DNA of 64,000 nucleotides from contig NZ_JAHNZO010000008.1 in assembly GCF_018998565.1 (NCBI RefSeq), positions 1-64,000 on the forward strand, written 5' to 3'. Made by a program: the position numbers and the translations under genes. Positions 7,370 to 16,687 of the stretch are shown one piece after another. This DNA comes from Paenibacillus oleatilyticus. Lineage in GTDB: Bacteria; Bacillota; Bacilli; Paenibacillales; NBRC-103111. The number at the start of each line of letters is the position of its first letter. The first letter of the stretch is position 1. The notes under the pieces are model-generated. The model did no database searches and had not been told where the DNA came from. It worked only from the letters and a program-made list of their open reading frames with translations.

Positions 7370-7846
7370 ATGCATTTCCGGCATGTGCTCGAATCCGATT
7401 ACACTTCTGTTATCTCCGTGATCGACGATTGGTGGGGCGGCCGGCCGATGACCGACATGCTGCCAAAGCTGTTTTTTAAGCATTTTCAAGATACAAGCTT
7501 TGTAGCAGAACAAGACGGTCAAATCGTCGGCTTTTTAATCGGCTTTGTCTCCCAGACGTACCCGGAGCAGGCCTATATCCACTTTATCGGCGTGCATCCG
7601 GAGCATCGGAAAGACGGCGTCGCCAAGCGGCTGTACGGGATGTTCTTCGACAAGGCTCGTGAGAAGGGATGCCAGATCGTGCGCTGCGTCACCTCGCCGG
7701 TAAACAAAACGTCCATTGCCTTTCACACCCGCATGGGCTTCCGGATGGATCAGGGAACCAGCGAAGTAGACGGAGTGCAGGTGACGGCCGATTATGACGG
7801 AAAAGGGCGTGACCGGGTGTTGTTTGTCAAGGAATTGCAGCCGTAA
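7370..7846 (+). CDS. GNAT family N-acetyltransferase
   Basis: A 158-residue acetyl-CoA-dependent acyltransferase. The fold motifs are in order: FVAEQDGQIVGFLIGFVSQ (beta 4), AYIHFIGVHPEHRKDGVAKRLYGMFF with the R-x-x-G-x-A pyrophosphate loop, and the C-terminal NKTSIAFHTRMGFR. The substrate is unknown. The ATG at 7370 is preferred over one eight codons earlier because AAGGAGAGTGAG lies upstream of it. It follows the zur terminator and is probably a separate transcript. Confidence 0.85.
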   Translation: MHFRHVLESDYTSVISVIDDWWGGRPMTDMLPKLFFKHFQDTSFVAEQDGQIVGFLIGFVSQTYPEQAYIHFIGVHPEHRKDGVAKRLYGMFFDKAREKGCQIVRCVTSPVNKTSIAFHTRMGFRMDQGTSEVDGVQVTADYDGKGRDRVLFVKELQP

Positions 7847-7881
7847 AAGCGGAATTGCAGGGACTGGAAGGGGAAGCGGAC

Positions 7882-8361
7882 TTGTCATTGTATTGCGATT
7901 ATCCGAAGCATTCACGGCATAACGTATTTTCGCGGGATGCGAAGGGGAACTATTTTGCATATTTGTCCAATCGGGGAAAATGCCTGTCCTATCTTTCGGA
8001 CGATCTAAGCGATTTTGATTACCACAACCTTGAGTTGTCCAAAGCGATGCCTATGGGGTACACCGGGCTGACGATCTTGGAACGGGCATTTTTGATGGAT
8101 TCGGACGGGCATCAAGGGTGGTCTGTGAACCATACGGGAGAAATGTACGTTCTCCGGAACGAAGCCGTGCCTATGGAATATTGGAAGCCGGAAACACAAG
8201 AATACCATCTACACTTGGCGTCCTTTTCAGGCCCGACGGGAGCTGCCGAGGCGAAAAACTATTGCGCAGCAATACTTGAAAAGATGAGTCGGAGCCAGAT
8301 CGATTTAAATGGTGCAATCTTGGTAGGGGCTGTCGTTGTGGAGCAATATTATTGGCACTAG
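7882..8361 (+). CDS. Unrecognised soluble protein
   Basis: About 159 residues from a TTG at 7882 (an in-frame TTG at 7855 is possible; AAGGGGAAGCGG sits well for the later one). No signal peptide or membrane segment; rich in aromatic and acidic residues (YCDYPKHSRHNVF, LSDFDYHNLEL, MEYWKPETQEYHLHLASF) with a short hydrophobic strand near the end (GAILVGAVVVEQYYW). It begins 35 bases after the acetyltransferase stop and is followed by a terminator, so the two may form one unit. I recognise no family. Confidence 0.6.
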   Translation: MSLYCDYPKHSRHNVFSRDAKGNYFAYLSNRGKCLSYLSDDLSDFDYHNLELSKAMPMGYTGLTILERAFLMDSDGHQGWSVNHTGEMYVLRNEAVPMEYWKPETQEYHLHLASFSGPTGAAEAKNYCAAILEKMSRSQIDLNGAILVGAVVVEQYYWH

Positions 8362-8417
8362 TCTGGAAAGAGCGGCAGCACAGGGACGATTCCAAAATTT
8401 CAAAGTTCAAGGGGAAC

Positions 8418-8444
8418 GGGGAGCAATCTGGCTCCTCTTTTTTT
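8418..8444 (+). terminator. Intrinsic terminator
   Basis: GGAGC-AATCTG-GCTCC followed by TCTTTTTTTT closes the acetyltransferase / unknown-gene unit. Confidence 0.85.
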
Positions 8445-8479
8445 ATGCCTAAACAGTGAAAAAATCCCAAAAAAATCGA

Positions 8480-8547
8480 TTGACAGGACACAGGGCCGAT
8501 GCTAATATACTGACATAACTAAGTAAGTTTATCGGAATTATTAGTTA
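8480..8547 (+). promoter_or_regulatory. Promoter and control region of the sulfate operon
   Basis: TTGACA (8480-8485), 17-base spacer, TAATAT (8503-8508). Just past it lie a 7-base inverted repeat, TAACTAA (8516-8522) and TTAGTTA (8541-8547), and between its arms TTATCGGAATTAT (8529-8541). An AT-A/C-GGAAT core recurs before yezD at 13512-13519 and resembles half of Firmicute CymR boxes. I see no SAM-riboswitch core in the 110-base leader that follows. Confidence 0.6.
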
Positions 8548-8658
8548 GTCACCGGACAACCGGAACGCCATATAATGTGCTGTGGGCGATTGACCCGCCC
8601 CTCCGATCCGATAAACGGAAATTATAAGCAGAATTGATAAATGGGGAGAGAAAAGGTT

Positions 8659-9762
8659 ATGCGCGCACACACAAATCACGTGCTACGGTTGTTCGGTAAA
8701 TGGTCATTATTCAGCGTACTTACGATATCGCTCGTCGGGCTGACGGCTTGCGGCGGAGCCAAACCGGATTCGGGCGGAGCTGCCCCGGCTTCTGGTGACG
8801 GCACGAAGCCTGCGGCTTCTGCGGCAAAGCCGATCGAACTGCTTAACGTCTCGTACGACCCGACGCGCGAGCTGTATCAAAGCTACAATAAAGCGTTCGC
8901 CGCCTATTGGAAGAAGACGAAAGGGCAGGACGTCACCTTCAAGCAATCGCACGGCGGCTCCGGCAAACAGGGCCGTTCGGTCATCGACGGGCTGGAAGCG
9001 GATGTGGTGACGCTTGCGCTGGCCTACGACATCGACGCGGTTCAGCAAGCGGGGCTGATTCAAGCGGATTGGCAGAAAAAGCTGAAAAACAATAGCTCCC
9101 CGTATACTTCGACCATCGTCTTCCTCGTGAAGAAAGGCAACCCGAAGGGCATCAAGGATTGGGACGATCTGATCAAGCCGGGCGTGCAGGTCGTTACGCC
9201 GAACCCGAAAACGTCCGGCGGCGCCCGTTGGAACTATGTGGCCGCTTGGGGCTACGCCTACCAGAAGAACAATAAAGACGAAGCCAAGGCAAAGGAATTC
9301 GTGCAGCAGTTGTTCAAAAACGTCCCAGTGCTCGATTCCGGCGCTCGCGATGCGACCACAACCTTCGTCCAGCGCGGCATCGGCGACGTGCTGATCGCCT
9401 GGGAGAACGAAGCGTATCTGTCCATCAACGAGTTCGGCAAAGACAAATTCGAGATCGTCACGCCATCGATCAGCGTGCTTGCCGAGCCTCCGGTCGCCGT
9501 CGTCGACAAAGTGGTCGACAAGAAAGGCAGCCGGGAAGTGGCGCAGGCGTATCTGGACTATTTGTACTCGGAGGAAGGGCAGGAGATTGCGGCCAAAAAC
9601 TATTACCGTCCGCGTCTGGAGTCGGTTGCGAAGAAATACGAGAACCAGTTCTCCAAAGTAAACCTGTTTACCATCGATGACGAGCCGTTCGGCGGCTGGG
9701 CGAAAACGCAAAAGACGCATTTTAGCGACGGCGGCGTATTCGACCAAATCTATAAACCGTAA
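8659..9762 (+). CDS. sbp: Sulfate-binding lipoprotein of the sulfate ABC transporter
   Basis: A 367-residue periplasmic-type binding protein tethered to the outer face of the membrane. A signal peptide ends in the lipobox LTAC (Cys 31), followed by a Gly/Ala/Pro linker. The mature part has the family motifs [46 protein letters not shown] and [25 protein letters not shown], which contact sulfate or thiosulfate. The ATG at 8659 is preferred over one six codons upstream because GGGGAGAG lies at the right distance. It is the first gene of a tight operon with cysT, cysW and cysA. Confidence 0.93.
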   Translation: MRAHTNHVLRLFGKWSLFSVLTISLVGLTACGGAKPDSGGAAPASGDGTKPAASAAKPIELLNVSYDPTRELYQSYNKAFAAYWKKTKGQDVTFKQSHGGSGKQGRSVIDGLEADVVTLALAYDIDAVQQAGLIQADWQKKLKNNSSPYTSTIVFLVKKGNPKGIKDWDDLIKPGVQVVTPNPKTSGGARWNYVAAWGYAYQKNNKDEAKAKEFVQQLFKNVPVLDSGARDATTTFVQRGIGDVLIAWENEAYLSINEFGKDKFEIVTPSISVLAEPPVAVVDKVVDKKGSREVAQAYLDYLYSEEGQEIAAKNYYRPRLESVAKKYENQFSKVNLFTIDDEPFGGWAKTQKTHFSDGGVFDQIYKP

Positions 9763-9783
9763 CAGACAGGGAGAGAATAGACG

Positions 9784-10620
9784 ATGGCCAAAGCTTGGAA
9801 AAAGCGCAGTATTTTACCCGGATTCGGTTTATCGATGGGTTTTACTGTTTTGTACTTGAGTTTAATCGTTCTGTTCCCTTTGTCGGCCATCTTCATTAAA
9901 AGCTCCGGGATGGGCTGGGAGGCGTTCTGGCATACGATTTCCGACCCTCGGGTCATCGCTTCCTATAAGATCAGCTTCGGCACGGCGTTCGGCGCCGCCC
10001 TTGTGAATTCGGTTTTCGGCTTCATCGTCGCTTGGGTGCTGGTCCGGTACTCGTTTCCGGGCAAAAAAATCGTCGACGCGCTCGTCGATTTACCTTTTGC
10101 GCTGCCGACGGCCGTCGCCGGGATCGCCCTGACGACGATCTATTCGCAGAACGGCTGGGTCGGCAAGCTGCTGGAGCCGCTGGGGATCAAAATCGCCTTT
10201 ACGCCGCTCGGCATCATGCTTGCGCTGACGTTCATCGGCATTCCGTTCGTCGTCCGGACGCTTCAGCCGGTGATGGAAGAGCTGGAGAAGGAGGTCGAGG
10301 AGGCGGCGGTGAGCCTCGGCGCGAGCCGCTGGAAGACGTTCGTCCGCATCCTGTTCCCCGAGCTGCTGCCTGCGCTGCTGACCGGTTTTACGTTGGCGTT
10401 CGCCCGGGCGGTGGGAGAGTACGGTTCGGTCGTGTTCATCTCCGGCAATATGCCGATGAAGACCGAGATCGCGCCGCTCCTGATCATGACGAAGCTGGAG
10501 CAGTACGATTACGCCGGTGCGACGGCAATCGCCTTGGTCATGCTGGTCATTTCCTTCGTGACGCTGCTCATCATCAATCTGCTGCAATGGCGGGCGAACC
10601 GCCATGTCACATCGGCATAA
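9784..10620 (+). CDS. cysT: Sulfate ABC transporter permease CysT
   Basis: A 278-residue inner-membrane permease with six predicted helices. The ABC permease loop is clear in [26 protein letters not shown] (EAA motif), and [15 protein letters not shown] with the [12 protein letters not shown] stretch is characteristic of CysT/CysU. It pairs with CysW to form the sulfate channel powered by CysA. It starts 21 bases after the binding protein gene behind GGGAGAG. Confidence 0.93.
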   Translation: MAKAWKKRSILPGFGLSMGFTVLYLSLIVLFPLSAIFIKSSGMGWEAFWHTISDPRVIASYKISFGTAFGAALVNSVFGFIVAWVLVRYSFPGKKIVDALVDLPFALPTAVAGIALTTIYSQNGWVGKLLEPLGIKIAFTPLGIMLALTFIGIPFVVRTLQPVMEELEKEVEEAAVSLGASRWKTFVRILFPELLPALLTGFTLAFARAVGEYGSVVFISGNMPMKTEIAPLLIMTKLEQYDYAGATAIALVMLVISFVTLLIINLLQWRANRHVTSA

Positions 10621-10641
10621 GCCGGGGAGGAGAGGAAGACT

Positions 10642-11535
10642 ATGGCCGGTTACGTAGCCACCGCAGTGAAATCGGGTTCGGCCGCCGCCGAACGTCCGCG
10701 TCACATTACCGAGCCCCGGATCGTGAAATGGGCGCTCATTACCGTCGCGTTGTTGTTTTTGGGATTTCTGCTCATTCTGCCTTTGGTCAGCGTCTTCGTC
10801 GAAGCGTTCCGCAAAGGCTGGGAGGTGTATGCGGCTTCGCTGATCGAGTCCGATGCGGCCGCTGCCATTCGTTTGACGCTGCTCGTTGCCGTCATCGCAG
10901 TGCCGCTTAACCTGCTGTTCGGGCTAGCCGCAGCATGGGCGATCACGAAGTTCCAATTTAAAGGGAAAAATCTGCTGATCACGCTCATCGACCTGCCGTT
11001 TGCGGTGTCCCCGGTGATTTCGGGCCTGATCTTCGTCCTGCTGTTCGGCGCGAAAGGCTGGTTCGGCCCGTGGCTGCAGGAGAACGATCTCAAGATCATT
11101 TTCGCATTGCCGGGTATCGTGCTCGCCACGGTATTCGTTACCTTCCCGTTCGTCGCCCGGGAGCTGCTGCCGCTGATGCAGGCTCAAGGGACGCTGGAGG
11201 AAGAGGCGGCGGTGACGCTCGGTGCCAAAGGGTGGCGCATCTTCTGGAAGATCACGCTCCCCAACATCAAGTGGGGGCTGCTGTACGGAGTTATCCTGTG
11301 CAACGCCCGCGCCATGGGAGAATTCGGCGCCGTGTCGGTTGTCTCCGGTCATATTCGCGGATCGACGAACACGATGCCGCTGCATATTCAGATCTTGTAC
11401 AACGAATATAATTTTGCCGGCGCGTTCGCCATGGCGTCTTTGCTCGTCCTGCTTGCGGTGGTCACTCTGGTCGTCAAAAGCGTCATCGAGTGGAAGCACC
11501 ATCAGCAGCAGCTCAGCCGGGAAGGAGAGACCTGA
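10642..11535 (+). CDS. cysW: Sulfate ABC transporter permease CysW
   Basis: A 297-residue permease with six helices after a hydrophilic N-terminus of about 30 residues. DLPFAVSPVISGLIF, the EAA loop EEEAAVTLGAKGWRIFWKITLPNI and the CysW signature MGEFGAVSVVSGHIRG are all present. It is the second half of the sulfate channel, starts 21 bases after cysT behind GGGGAGGAG, and ends two bases before cysA, which suggests translational coupling. Confidence 0.93.
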   Translation: MAGYVATAVKSGSAAAERPRHITEPRIVKWALITVALLFLGFLLILPLVSVFVEAFRKGWEVYAASLIESDAAAAIRLTLLVAVIAVPLNLLFGLAAAWAITKFQFKGKNLLITLIDLPFAVSPVISGLIFVLLFGAKGWFGPWLQENDLKIIFALPGIVLATVFVTFPFVARELLPLMQAQGTLEEEAAVTLGAKGWRIFWKITLPNIKWGLLYGVILCNARAMGEFGAVSVVSGHIRGSTNTMPLHIQILYNEYNFAGAFAMASLLVLLAVVTLVVKSVIEWKHHQQQLSREGET

Positions 11536-11537
11536 TC

Positions 11538-12602
11538 ATGCATATTGTGGCCAAACATTTGACGAAAAGCTTCGGCAGCTTTCAAGCGACCAAAGATGTC
11601 AGCTTTGAGATTGAAAAAGGGAAGCTGATCGGTCTGCTCGGACCGAGCGGAGGAGGGAAAACGACGATCCTTCGCATGCTCGCCGGACTGGAGGAGCCGG
11701 ATTCGGGCGACATCCTCTTTCACGGGCAGAAGGTCAACTCGCTTCCGCCGCAAGCGCGCGGCATCGGCTTCGTGTTCCAGAGCTACGCGCTGTTCCGACA
11801 CATGAGCGTATTCGACAACATCGCCTTCGGGCTGACGGTTCAGAAGCGCAGCAAGGCTCAGATCAAGCAGCGCGTGCAGGAACTGATCGAGCTGACCGGC
11901 TTGGGAGGGCTTGAGAAGCGGCTGCCGCACCAGCTTTCCGGCGGACAGCGGCAGCGTGTCGCTTTTGCCCGCGCCATCGCACCCGAGCCGCAGCTCCTGC
12001 TGCTGGATGAGCCGTTTGCCGCCATCGACGCCAAGGTACGCAAAGAACTGCGTACCTGGTTGAAGGAAATGATCGACCGCGTCGGCATTACGACCATCTT
12101 CGTCACGCACGACCAGGAGGAAGCCGTCGAGGTGGCCGATCAGATCATGATTATCAATCAAGGCCGTCTGGAGCAGCAGGGCACGCCGATTGAAATTTAC
12201 AAGCAGCCGGAAACGCCGTTTGTGGCGAATTTCATCGGCGAATCGAATCAGCTCGAAGATGCCACGGCGCTCAAAGGCTTTCCGGCTGCCGGGGCGATCG
12301 AGGGCGCGAAAGCGATTATCCGCCCGGAATTTATCGAGGTCGGTTTGCCCGGCGAGCTGCCTTTCCCGTCCGCAGCCGAGCAGGGCGTCGTCAAGAACGT
12401 CTACTTCCGCGGAACGAATTGGCAGATCGAAGTGGCGCTCGGCAGCGAGAAGCTGTTCGCTTACCGCTCGCTGGAGCTGCCGCAGCTTCATGCCGGAAAC
12501 CGGGTGAGCGTGTTGATTCACCGCTTGTACCTGTTCAACGAAGAGGAACATTTGACATTGGAAAACACTTTGAAAACCGACCCGATGCCGGTGCATATTT
12601 AA
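11538..12602 (+). CDS. cysA: Sulfate ABC transporter ATPase CysA
   Basis: A 354-residue ATPase. Walker A GPSGGGKTT, Q-loop FVFQSYALF, signature LSGGQRQRVAFARAI, Walker B LLLLDEPFAAID and switch His in VTHDQEEA are intact; from about residue 235 a C-terminal TOBE-like regulatory domain follows (AIIRPEFIEVG, GTNWQIEVAL). It drives sulfate or thiosulfate import with CysT/CysW. The ATG at 11538 follows GGAGAG, while an upstream in-frame ATG would overlap cysW without such a site. Confidence 0.93.
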   Translation: MHIVAKHLTKSFGSFQATKDVSFEIEKGKLIGLLGPSGGGKTTILRMLAGLEEPDSGDILFHGQKVNSLPPQARGIGFVFQSYALFRHMSVFDNIAFGLTVQKRSKAQIKQRVQELIELTGLGGLEKRLPHQLSGGQRQRVAFARAIAPEPQLLLLDEPFAAIDAKVRKELRTWLKEMIDRVGITTIFVTHDQEEAVEVADQIMIINQGRLEQQGTPIEIYKQPETPFVANFIGESNQLEDATALKGFPAAGAIEGAKAIIRPEFIEVGLPGELPFPSAAEQGVVKNVYFRGTNWQIEVALGSEKLFAYRSLELPQLHAGNRVSVLIHRLYLFNEEEHLTLENTLKTDPMPVHI

Positions 12603-12632
12603 TTGAAAGAGGTCCGCAGAAAGGGGTAGTCG

Positions 12633-13469
12633 ATGATGGAACACCACATTACGATACGAAGCGAACAATACGAACTGGCGGCCACCCTCCATTATCCGTC
12701 GGCGGAAGAGGAGGGCGGAAAAGGGTGCGGTTCGGGCCGTTATCCGATCATCGTCATATGCCACGGGTTCGTCGGCACGCGAATCGGCGTCGACCGCTTG
12801 TTCGTCCTGGCGGCGCGGGAATTTGCCCGTCATGGCTACATGGTGCTCCGTTTCGACTACGGCGGCTGCGGCGAAAGCACGGGCGACTACGGCGCCGGAG
12901 GGCTGAACGCATTGATCGACCAGACACGTACCGTCCTCGATTACGCACTCGATATCGACTGCGTTGACCCGCAGCGGGTCGTGCTGCTCGGACACAGCCT
13001 CGGCGGAGCCGTCGCCATCCTGACCGCCGCCCGGGACAAACGGGTGAAATCGCTCGTGCTCTGGTCGGCCGTCGCGTATCCGTTTAACGATATCGTGAAC
13101 ATCACCGGAAAGAAAACGTACGAGACGGCCGTTCAATGCGGCTCGGCGGATCACCTCGGGTATGCGCTGCAGCCGGTTTTCTTCGAATCCTTGTCGCAGC
13201 ACCAGCCATTCGAGCAGCTTCGCAAATTTAACGGCGACGTCCTGCTCGTTCACGGTACGGCAGATGACGTGATTCCCGTCGATTACTGCTTTTTGTACCA
13301 GAAGCTGTTCTGGCTGCGCAGCCAGGGACAGTGCGAGAAAGAAGTTATTTTCCAGGCCGATCATACGTTTACGGGCAGTCTGGCCAAAGAGCAGCTGTTG
13401 ACCAAAACAAGGGATTGGCTGCTGTACATCGACAAACGCAAAAACGAGTGGAACGATTGGACGATTTGA
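12633..13469 (+). CDS. Alpha/beta hydrolase in the sulfate operon
   Basis: A 278-residue cytoplasmic serine hydrolase. The oxyanion region is VICHGFVGTRIG, the nucleophile elbow GHSLGG sits near residue 125, the acidic residue is probably the Asp in HGTADDVIP and the catalytic His lies in ADHTF near the end. The fold resembles the YqkD/FrsA/dipeptidyl-peptidase-like group that acts on acyl esters or peptides; the substrate is unknown. It follows cysA by 30 bases with no terminator between, so it is probably co-transcribed with sulfate uptake. ATG 12633 or 12636 may be used; AAAGGGG precedes both. Confidence 0.82.
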   Translation: MMEHHITIRSEQYELAATLHYPSAEEEGGKGCGSGRYPIIVICHGFVGTRIGVDRLFVLAAREFARHGYMVLRFDYGGCGESTGDYGAGGLNALIDQTRTVLDYALDIDCVDPQRVVLLGHSLGGAVAILTAARDKRVKSLVLWSAVAYPFNDIVNITGKKTYETAVQCGSADHLGYALQPVFFESLSQHQPFEQLRKFNGDVLLVHGTADDVIPVDYCFLYQKLFWLRSQGQCEKEVIFQADHTFTGSLAKEQLLTKTRDWLLYIDKRKNEWNDWTI

Positions 13470-13547
13470 CGGGTATGCGCATTTTTTTAACATACAAAAC
13501 CTACTTAACACATAGGAATAAAAAACATTAAATCTGGAGGGATTAGG

Positions 13548-13751
13548 ATGGCTAAACCGCTCGATGTGGATGAACTTTGGACGAAACGCATCCTTCAAAG
13601 TGTCAACGGACTCGAATACGGTACGGTGCAGATCGTCGTGCATGACGGACGGATCGTGCAGATCGAACGTACGGAACGCAAACGTTTTGAATCGGATTCG
13701 GCATCCCAGCGCCATCTGCCCGAACAAAAACAACATAAGCGCACCCCTTGA
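13548..13751 (+). CDS. yezD: YezD family small protein (DUF2292)
   Basis: A 67-residue protein whose core, ILQSVNGLEYGTVQIVVHDGRIVQIERTERKRF, is the full YezD/DUF2292 signature; the last 20 residues are a variable polar tail. YezD homologues are found across Bacillota next to sulfur assimilation genes, but their biochemical role is not established. TGGAGGG lies in front of the ATG. The gene is placed between the sulfate and sulfonate gene sets and is followed by a very strong terminator. Confidence 0.88.
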   Translation: MAKPLDVDELWTKRILQSVNGLEYGTVQIVVHDGRIVQIERTERKRFESDSASQRHLPEQKQHKRTP

Positions 13752-13775
13752 TGCGAACGGGTCCACCGAACCGCT

Positions 13776-13843
13776 GGAGACCTCCCGAACTGCTTTGGCA
13801 CATTGCCGTGCGGTTCGCCGGAGGTCTCTTTCTTTTCTTTTTT
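13776..13843 (+). terminator. Strong internal terminator between yezD and ssuE
   Basis: GGAGACCTCC pairs with GGAGGTCTC, extended inside by CGAACTGC with GTGCGGTTCG, around TTTGGCACATTGCC, followed by TTTCTTTTCTTTTTT. No good promoter is visible between it and ssuE 32 bases later, so it may set the ratio of sulfate to sulfonate gene expression, or act as an attenuator. Confidence 0.85.
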
Positions 13844-13875
13844 CGCTTTAAAACAAGCAAAAGGAGTGTATGACC

Positions 13876-14436
13876 ATGGCTAAACTTGTTATTATTTCCG
13901 GCAGTCCGTCCCCGGCCTCCCGGCTGAACGGCGTACTGCAATCGCTTGAATCGGTGCTGCAGCAGGAAGGGCTGCGTCCGGAGTGGATTCGCGTCCACGA
14001 GCTGCCGCCCGAGGATTTGGTGTACACCAGGTTCGACAGCCCCGCTATTAGTGCGGCGAACCGGCTCATCGAGCAGGCAGACGGCCTCGTCGTGGCCACT
14101 CCGATCTACAAAGCAGCCTACACCGGCGTATTGAAAGCTTTCCTGGATCTGATTCCGCAGCGGGGACTCGAAGGGAAAGTGATTCTGCCGGTTGCCATCG
14201 GCGGTTCGGCCGCACACCTGCTGGCGATCGATTATGCGCTGAAGCCGGTGTTGTCGGCGCTCGGGGCGCGCAACCAGCTGCAAGGCGTGTACGCGCTCGA
14301 TACACAGGTGAAGCGCAAGGAGGAAGGCGGGTTCGAGGTGGCCGAGGAGCTGGAAGCACGACTTCGCCAGTCCGCGCTGGATTTTACGCGCGAAGCGCGG
14401 TTGTACGTGGAACGGACCCCGGGAGCCGTCGTATGA
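13876..14436 (+). CDS. ssuE: NADPH-dependent FMN reductase SsuE
   Basis: A 186-residue flavodoxin-fold reductase that supplies reduced FMN to the SsuD monooxygenase. The flavin phosphate loop is IISGSPSPASRLN, GLVVATPIYKAAYTGVLKAFLDLIPQRGLEGK is the characteristic SsuE stretch and LPVAIGGSAAHLLAIDYALKPVLSALGA follows. The ATG at 13876 is nine bases after GGAG; an ATG two codons earlier would be too close to it. Its stop overlaps the ssuA start (ATGA). Confidence 0.92.
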   Translation: MAKLVIISGSPSPASRLNGVLQSLESVLQQEGLRPEWIRVHELPPEDLVYTRFDSPAISAANRLIEQADGLVVATPIYKAAYTGVLKAFLDLIPQRGLEGKVILPVAIGGSAAHLLAIDYALKPVLSALGARNQLQGVYALDTQVKRKEEGGFEVAEELEARLRQSALDFTREARLYVERTPGAVV

Positions 14437-15434
14437 GACGGAAGCTGGGGGCGAGACCGTTCGCTTTGGCTTTGCTGGCAGTTCTGCTGGTGGCCGTTGC
14501 AGCCGGCTGCGCGACAGCGGCTAAATCCGGACCGGGCGGAACCGCGGGAGCTGTCGACGAGAAGGATGAAAAAGTGAAGCAGGTGCGGATCGGGTACCAG
14601 AAGTACGGCACCGTGAACTTTCTCAAGGCGCAAGGGAAGCTTGATCAGAGGCTGCAAGAGGCGGGCTACACGGTGACGTGGACGGAGTTTCCCGGCGGTC
14701 CGCAGCTGCTAGAGGCGCTCAATGTAGGCAGCATCGATTTCGGGCATACGGGCGAAGCGCCCCCGATCTTCGCGCAGGCGGCCGGAGCGCCCTTGGTTTA
14801 TTTGGCGTATGAGCAGGCAAGGCCGGCCAGCGAAGCGATCGTCGTGCCTGAATCGTCGCCGATTCAAAGCGTCAAGGATTTGAAGGACAAAAAGGTCGCA
14901 TTAAACAAAGGGTCCAACGTTCATTATTTGCTCGTGAAGCTGCTTGAACAAGCCGGTTTGAGCTATTCCGACGTTCGCACGGTGTTTCTGCCTCCGGCTG
15001 ATGCCAGGGTCGCTTTCGAGCGGGGCAGCGTGGACGCTTGGGTCATCTGGGACCCGTATTTTGCCTCCGTGCAGACATCCGCCAAGGCCAGAGTATTAGC
15101 GGACGGGAAAGACGTGGTGTCCAACTACGAGTTTTATTTGGCATCCCGCCCGTTTGCCGAACGGAACAAAGAGATCACCGCCATCCTGTTGGAGGAATTG
15201 AACAAGGCCGGCGCTTGGGCGAAGGCGAATCCGCAGGAAGTGGCGCAGCTTTTGTCGCCGCAGCTCGGCATCGATATTCCGTCGCTGGAGCTCGCCATGG
15301 GAAGGCGTGAATACGGCTTGCTGCCGATCAACGGGCAAGTGATCGCCGAGCAGCAGCGCGTGGCGGATACGTTTCTGCAAATCGGCCTCATCCCCAAAGC
15401 GATCAAGGTGAGCGAAGCATTGTTAGACTCGTAA
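14433..15434 (+). CDS. ssuA: Aliphatic sulfonate-binding lipoprotein SsuA
   Basis: A 333-residue substrate-binding protein. The signal peptide ends at VAAGC (Cys 26), so the protein is a lipoprotein on the outer face. [56 protein letters not shown] and [12 protein letters not shown] are the hallmarks of the SsuA/TauA family; [17 protein letters not shown] [22 protein letters not shown] confirms it. It delivers alkanesulfonates to SsuC/SsuB. The start overlaps the ssuE stop by four bases. Confidence 0.92.
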   Translation: MRRKLGARPFALALLAVLLVAVAAGCATAAKSGPGGTAGAVDEKDEKVKQVRIGYQKYGTVNFLKAQGKLDQRLQEAGYTVTWTEFPGGPQLLEALNVGSIDFGHTGEAPPIFAQAAGAPLVYLAYEQARPASEAIVVPESSPIQSVKDLKDKKVALNKGSNVHYLLVKLLEQAGLSYSDVRTVFLPPADARVAFERGSVDAWVIWDPYFASVQTSAKARVLADGKDVVSNYEFYLASRPFAERNKEITAILLEELNKAGAWAKANPQEVAQLLSPQLGIDIPSLELAMGRREYGLLPINGQVIAEQQRVADTFLQIGLIPKAIKVSEALLDS

Positions 15435-15460
15435 CAACAACCCGGAAAGGAGGACGGACG

Positions 15461-16687
15461 ATGGAAGTGTTCTGGTTTATCCCGACACACGGAGACGGAC
15501 GCTACTTGGGCACGCTGAAGGGAGCCCGCGCCGTTGATTTATCCTATATGAGTCAAATCGCCCAGGCGGCCGATCGGCTCGGATACGGAGGCGTGCTGCT
15601 GCCGACGGGGAAGTCGTGCGAAGACGCATGGATCGTCGCCTCGGCGCTCGTGCCGGAGACCAAGCGTCTCAAGTATCTGGTTGCTATTCGCCCGGGACTG
15701 ATGTCGCCGATGCTGTCGGCCCGTATGGCTGCGACGCTGGACCGTCTGTCCGGCGGGCGGCTGCTGATCAACGTGGTCACCGGTGGGGATCCGGTCGAAA
15801 ACGCCGGCGACGGCTTGTTCCTCGATCATGCGTCGCGCTATGAGCTGACGGACGAATTTTTGCACATATGGCGGAAGGGGCTCGAGGACGGGGAAGTCAC
15901 CTTCGAGGGCGACTATTTGACCGTCAAAGGCGGTACGCTGCTGTACCCCTCGCTGCAAAAGCCGCATCCTCCGCTTTATTTCGGCGGCTCCTCCGACATC
16001 GCCCAGTCAATCGCAGCGGAGCATATTGACGTGTACTTGACCTGGGGCGAGCCACCGGCTCAGGTCGAGGATAAAATCAAGCGGGTGCGCAAGCTGGCCG
16101 AAGCGAAGGGACGGCAGGTGAGGTTCGGCATCCGGCTCCATGTTATCGTCCGGGAGACGGAGCAGGAGGCTTGGAACGCAGCCGATGAGCTGATCCGCTA
16201 TGTGGATGACGAGACGATCGCGCAAGCGCAGCAGGTGTTCGCCCGTTTCGACTCCGTCGGCCAACGCAGGATGGCGGAGCTGCATAGCGGGAAACGAGAA
16301 GGGCTGGAGATCAGCCCGAATCTGTGGGCGGGTATCGGCCTGGTGCGCGGCGGCGCGGGAACGGCGCTCGTCGGAGACCCCGAGACAGTGGCGGCCAGGA
16401 TGAAGCAATATGCGGAGCTGGGCATCGACACGTTTATTTTATCCGGTTACCCGCATCTGGAAGAGGCTTACCGGATGGCGGAACTGGTGTTCCCGCTGCT
16501 GCCGTTGAAGCGCAATCCGGCGGGGAGCTTCGGTGAATCGGAAGCCGCAGTCGCCGGCGTTTCCTCGGCAAGTCCGTTCGGCGAAATTATCGCCAACAAC
16601 GACCTGCCGACGAAGCAAGCCCCCTTATTTGTCACAGAAAACGAGGTGCAAGCCGATGAAGGCCGCATTCCGCGACTCGCGCGCTAA
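15461..16687 (+). CDS. ssuD: FMNH2-dependent alkanesulfonate monooxygenase SsuD
   Basis: A 408-residue bacterial-luciferase-like TIM barrel that splits alkanesulfonates into aldehyde and sulfite using FMNH2 from SsuE and oxygen. [17 protein letters not shown] at the start, [35 protein letters not shown] and [28 protein letters not shown] are diagnostic. It is about 27 residues longer than the E. coli enzyme because of a polar C-terminal tail (after RNPAGSFGE) whose coding bases overlap the ssuC start by 32. GGAGG precedes the ATG. Confidence 0.93.
   Translation: MEVFWFIPTHGDGRYLGTLKGARAVDLSYMSQIAQAADRLGYGGVLLPTGKSCEDAWIVASALVPETKRLKYLVAIRPGLMSPMLSARMAATLDRLSGGRLLINVVTGGDPVENAGDGLFLDHASRYELTDEFLHIWRKGLEDGEVTFEGDYLTVKGGTLLYPSLQKPHPPLYFGGSSDIAQSIAAEHIDVYLTWGEPPAQVEDKIKRVRKLAEAKGRQVRFGIRLHVIVRETEQEAWNAADELIRYVDDETIAQAQQVFARFDSVGQRRMAELHSGKREGLEISPNLWAGIGLVRGGAGTALVGDPETVAARMKQYAELGIDTFILSGYPHLEEAYRMAELVFPLLPLKRNPAGSFGESEAAVAGVSSASPFGEIIANNDLPTKQAPLFVTENEVQADEGRIPRLAR

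Noticed and set aside
8509..8640. Possible SAM or other riboswitch before sbp
   Set aside because: The leader is only about 130 bases and I could not find a conserved riboswitch core; a simple protein operator explains it better.
11502..13766. A 754-codon open frame on the minus strand opposite cysA, the hydrolase and yezD
   Set aside because: It runs antisense to three clear genes, has no family motif and its composition is Arg/His/Gln/Leu-rich as expected from the complement of G+C-rich codons.
13776..13843. T-box or other tRNA-sensing leader before ssuE
   Set aside because: There is one hairpin with a T run and no T-box core sequence or specifier stem; it is an ordinary strong terminator.
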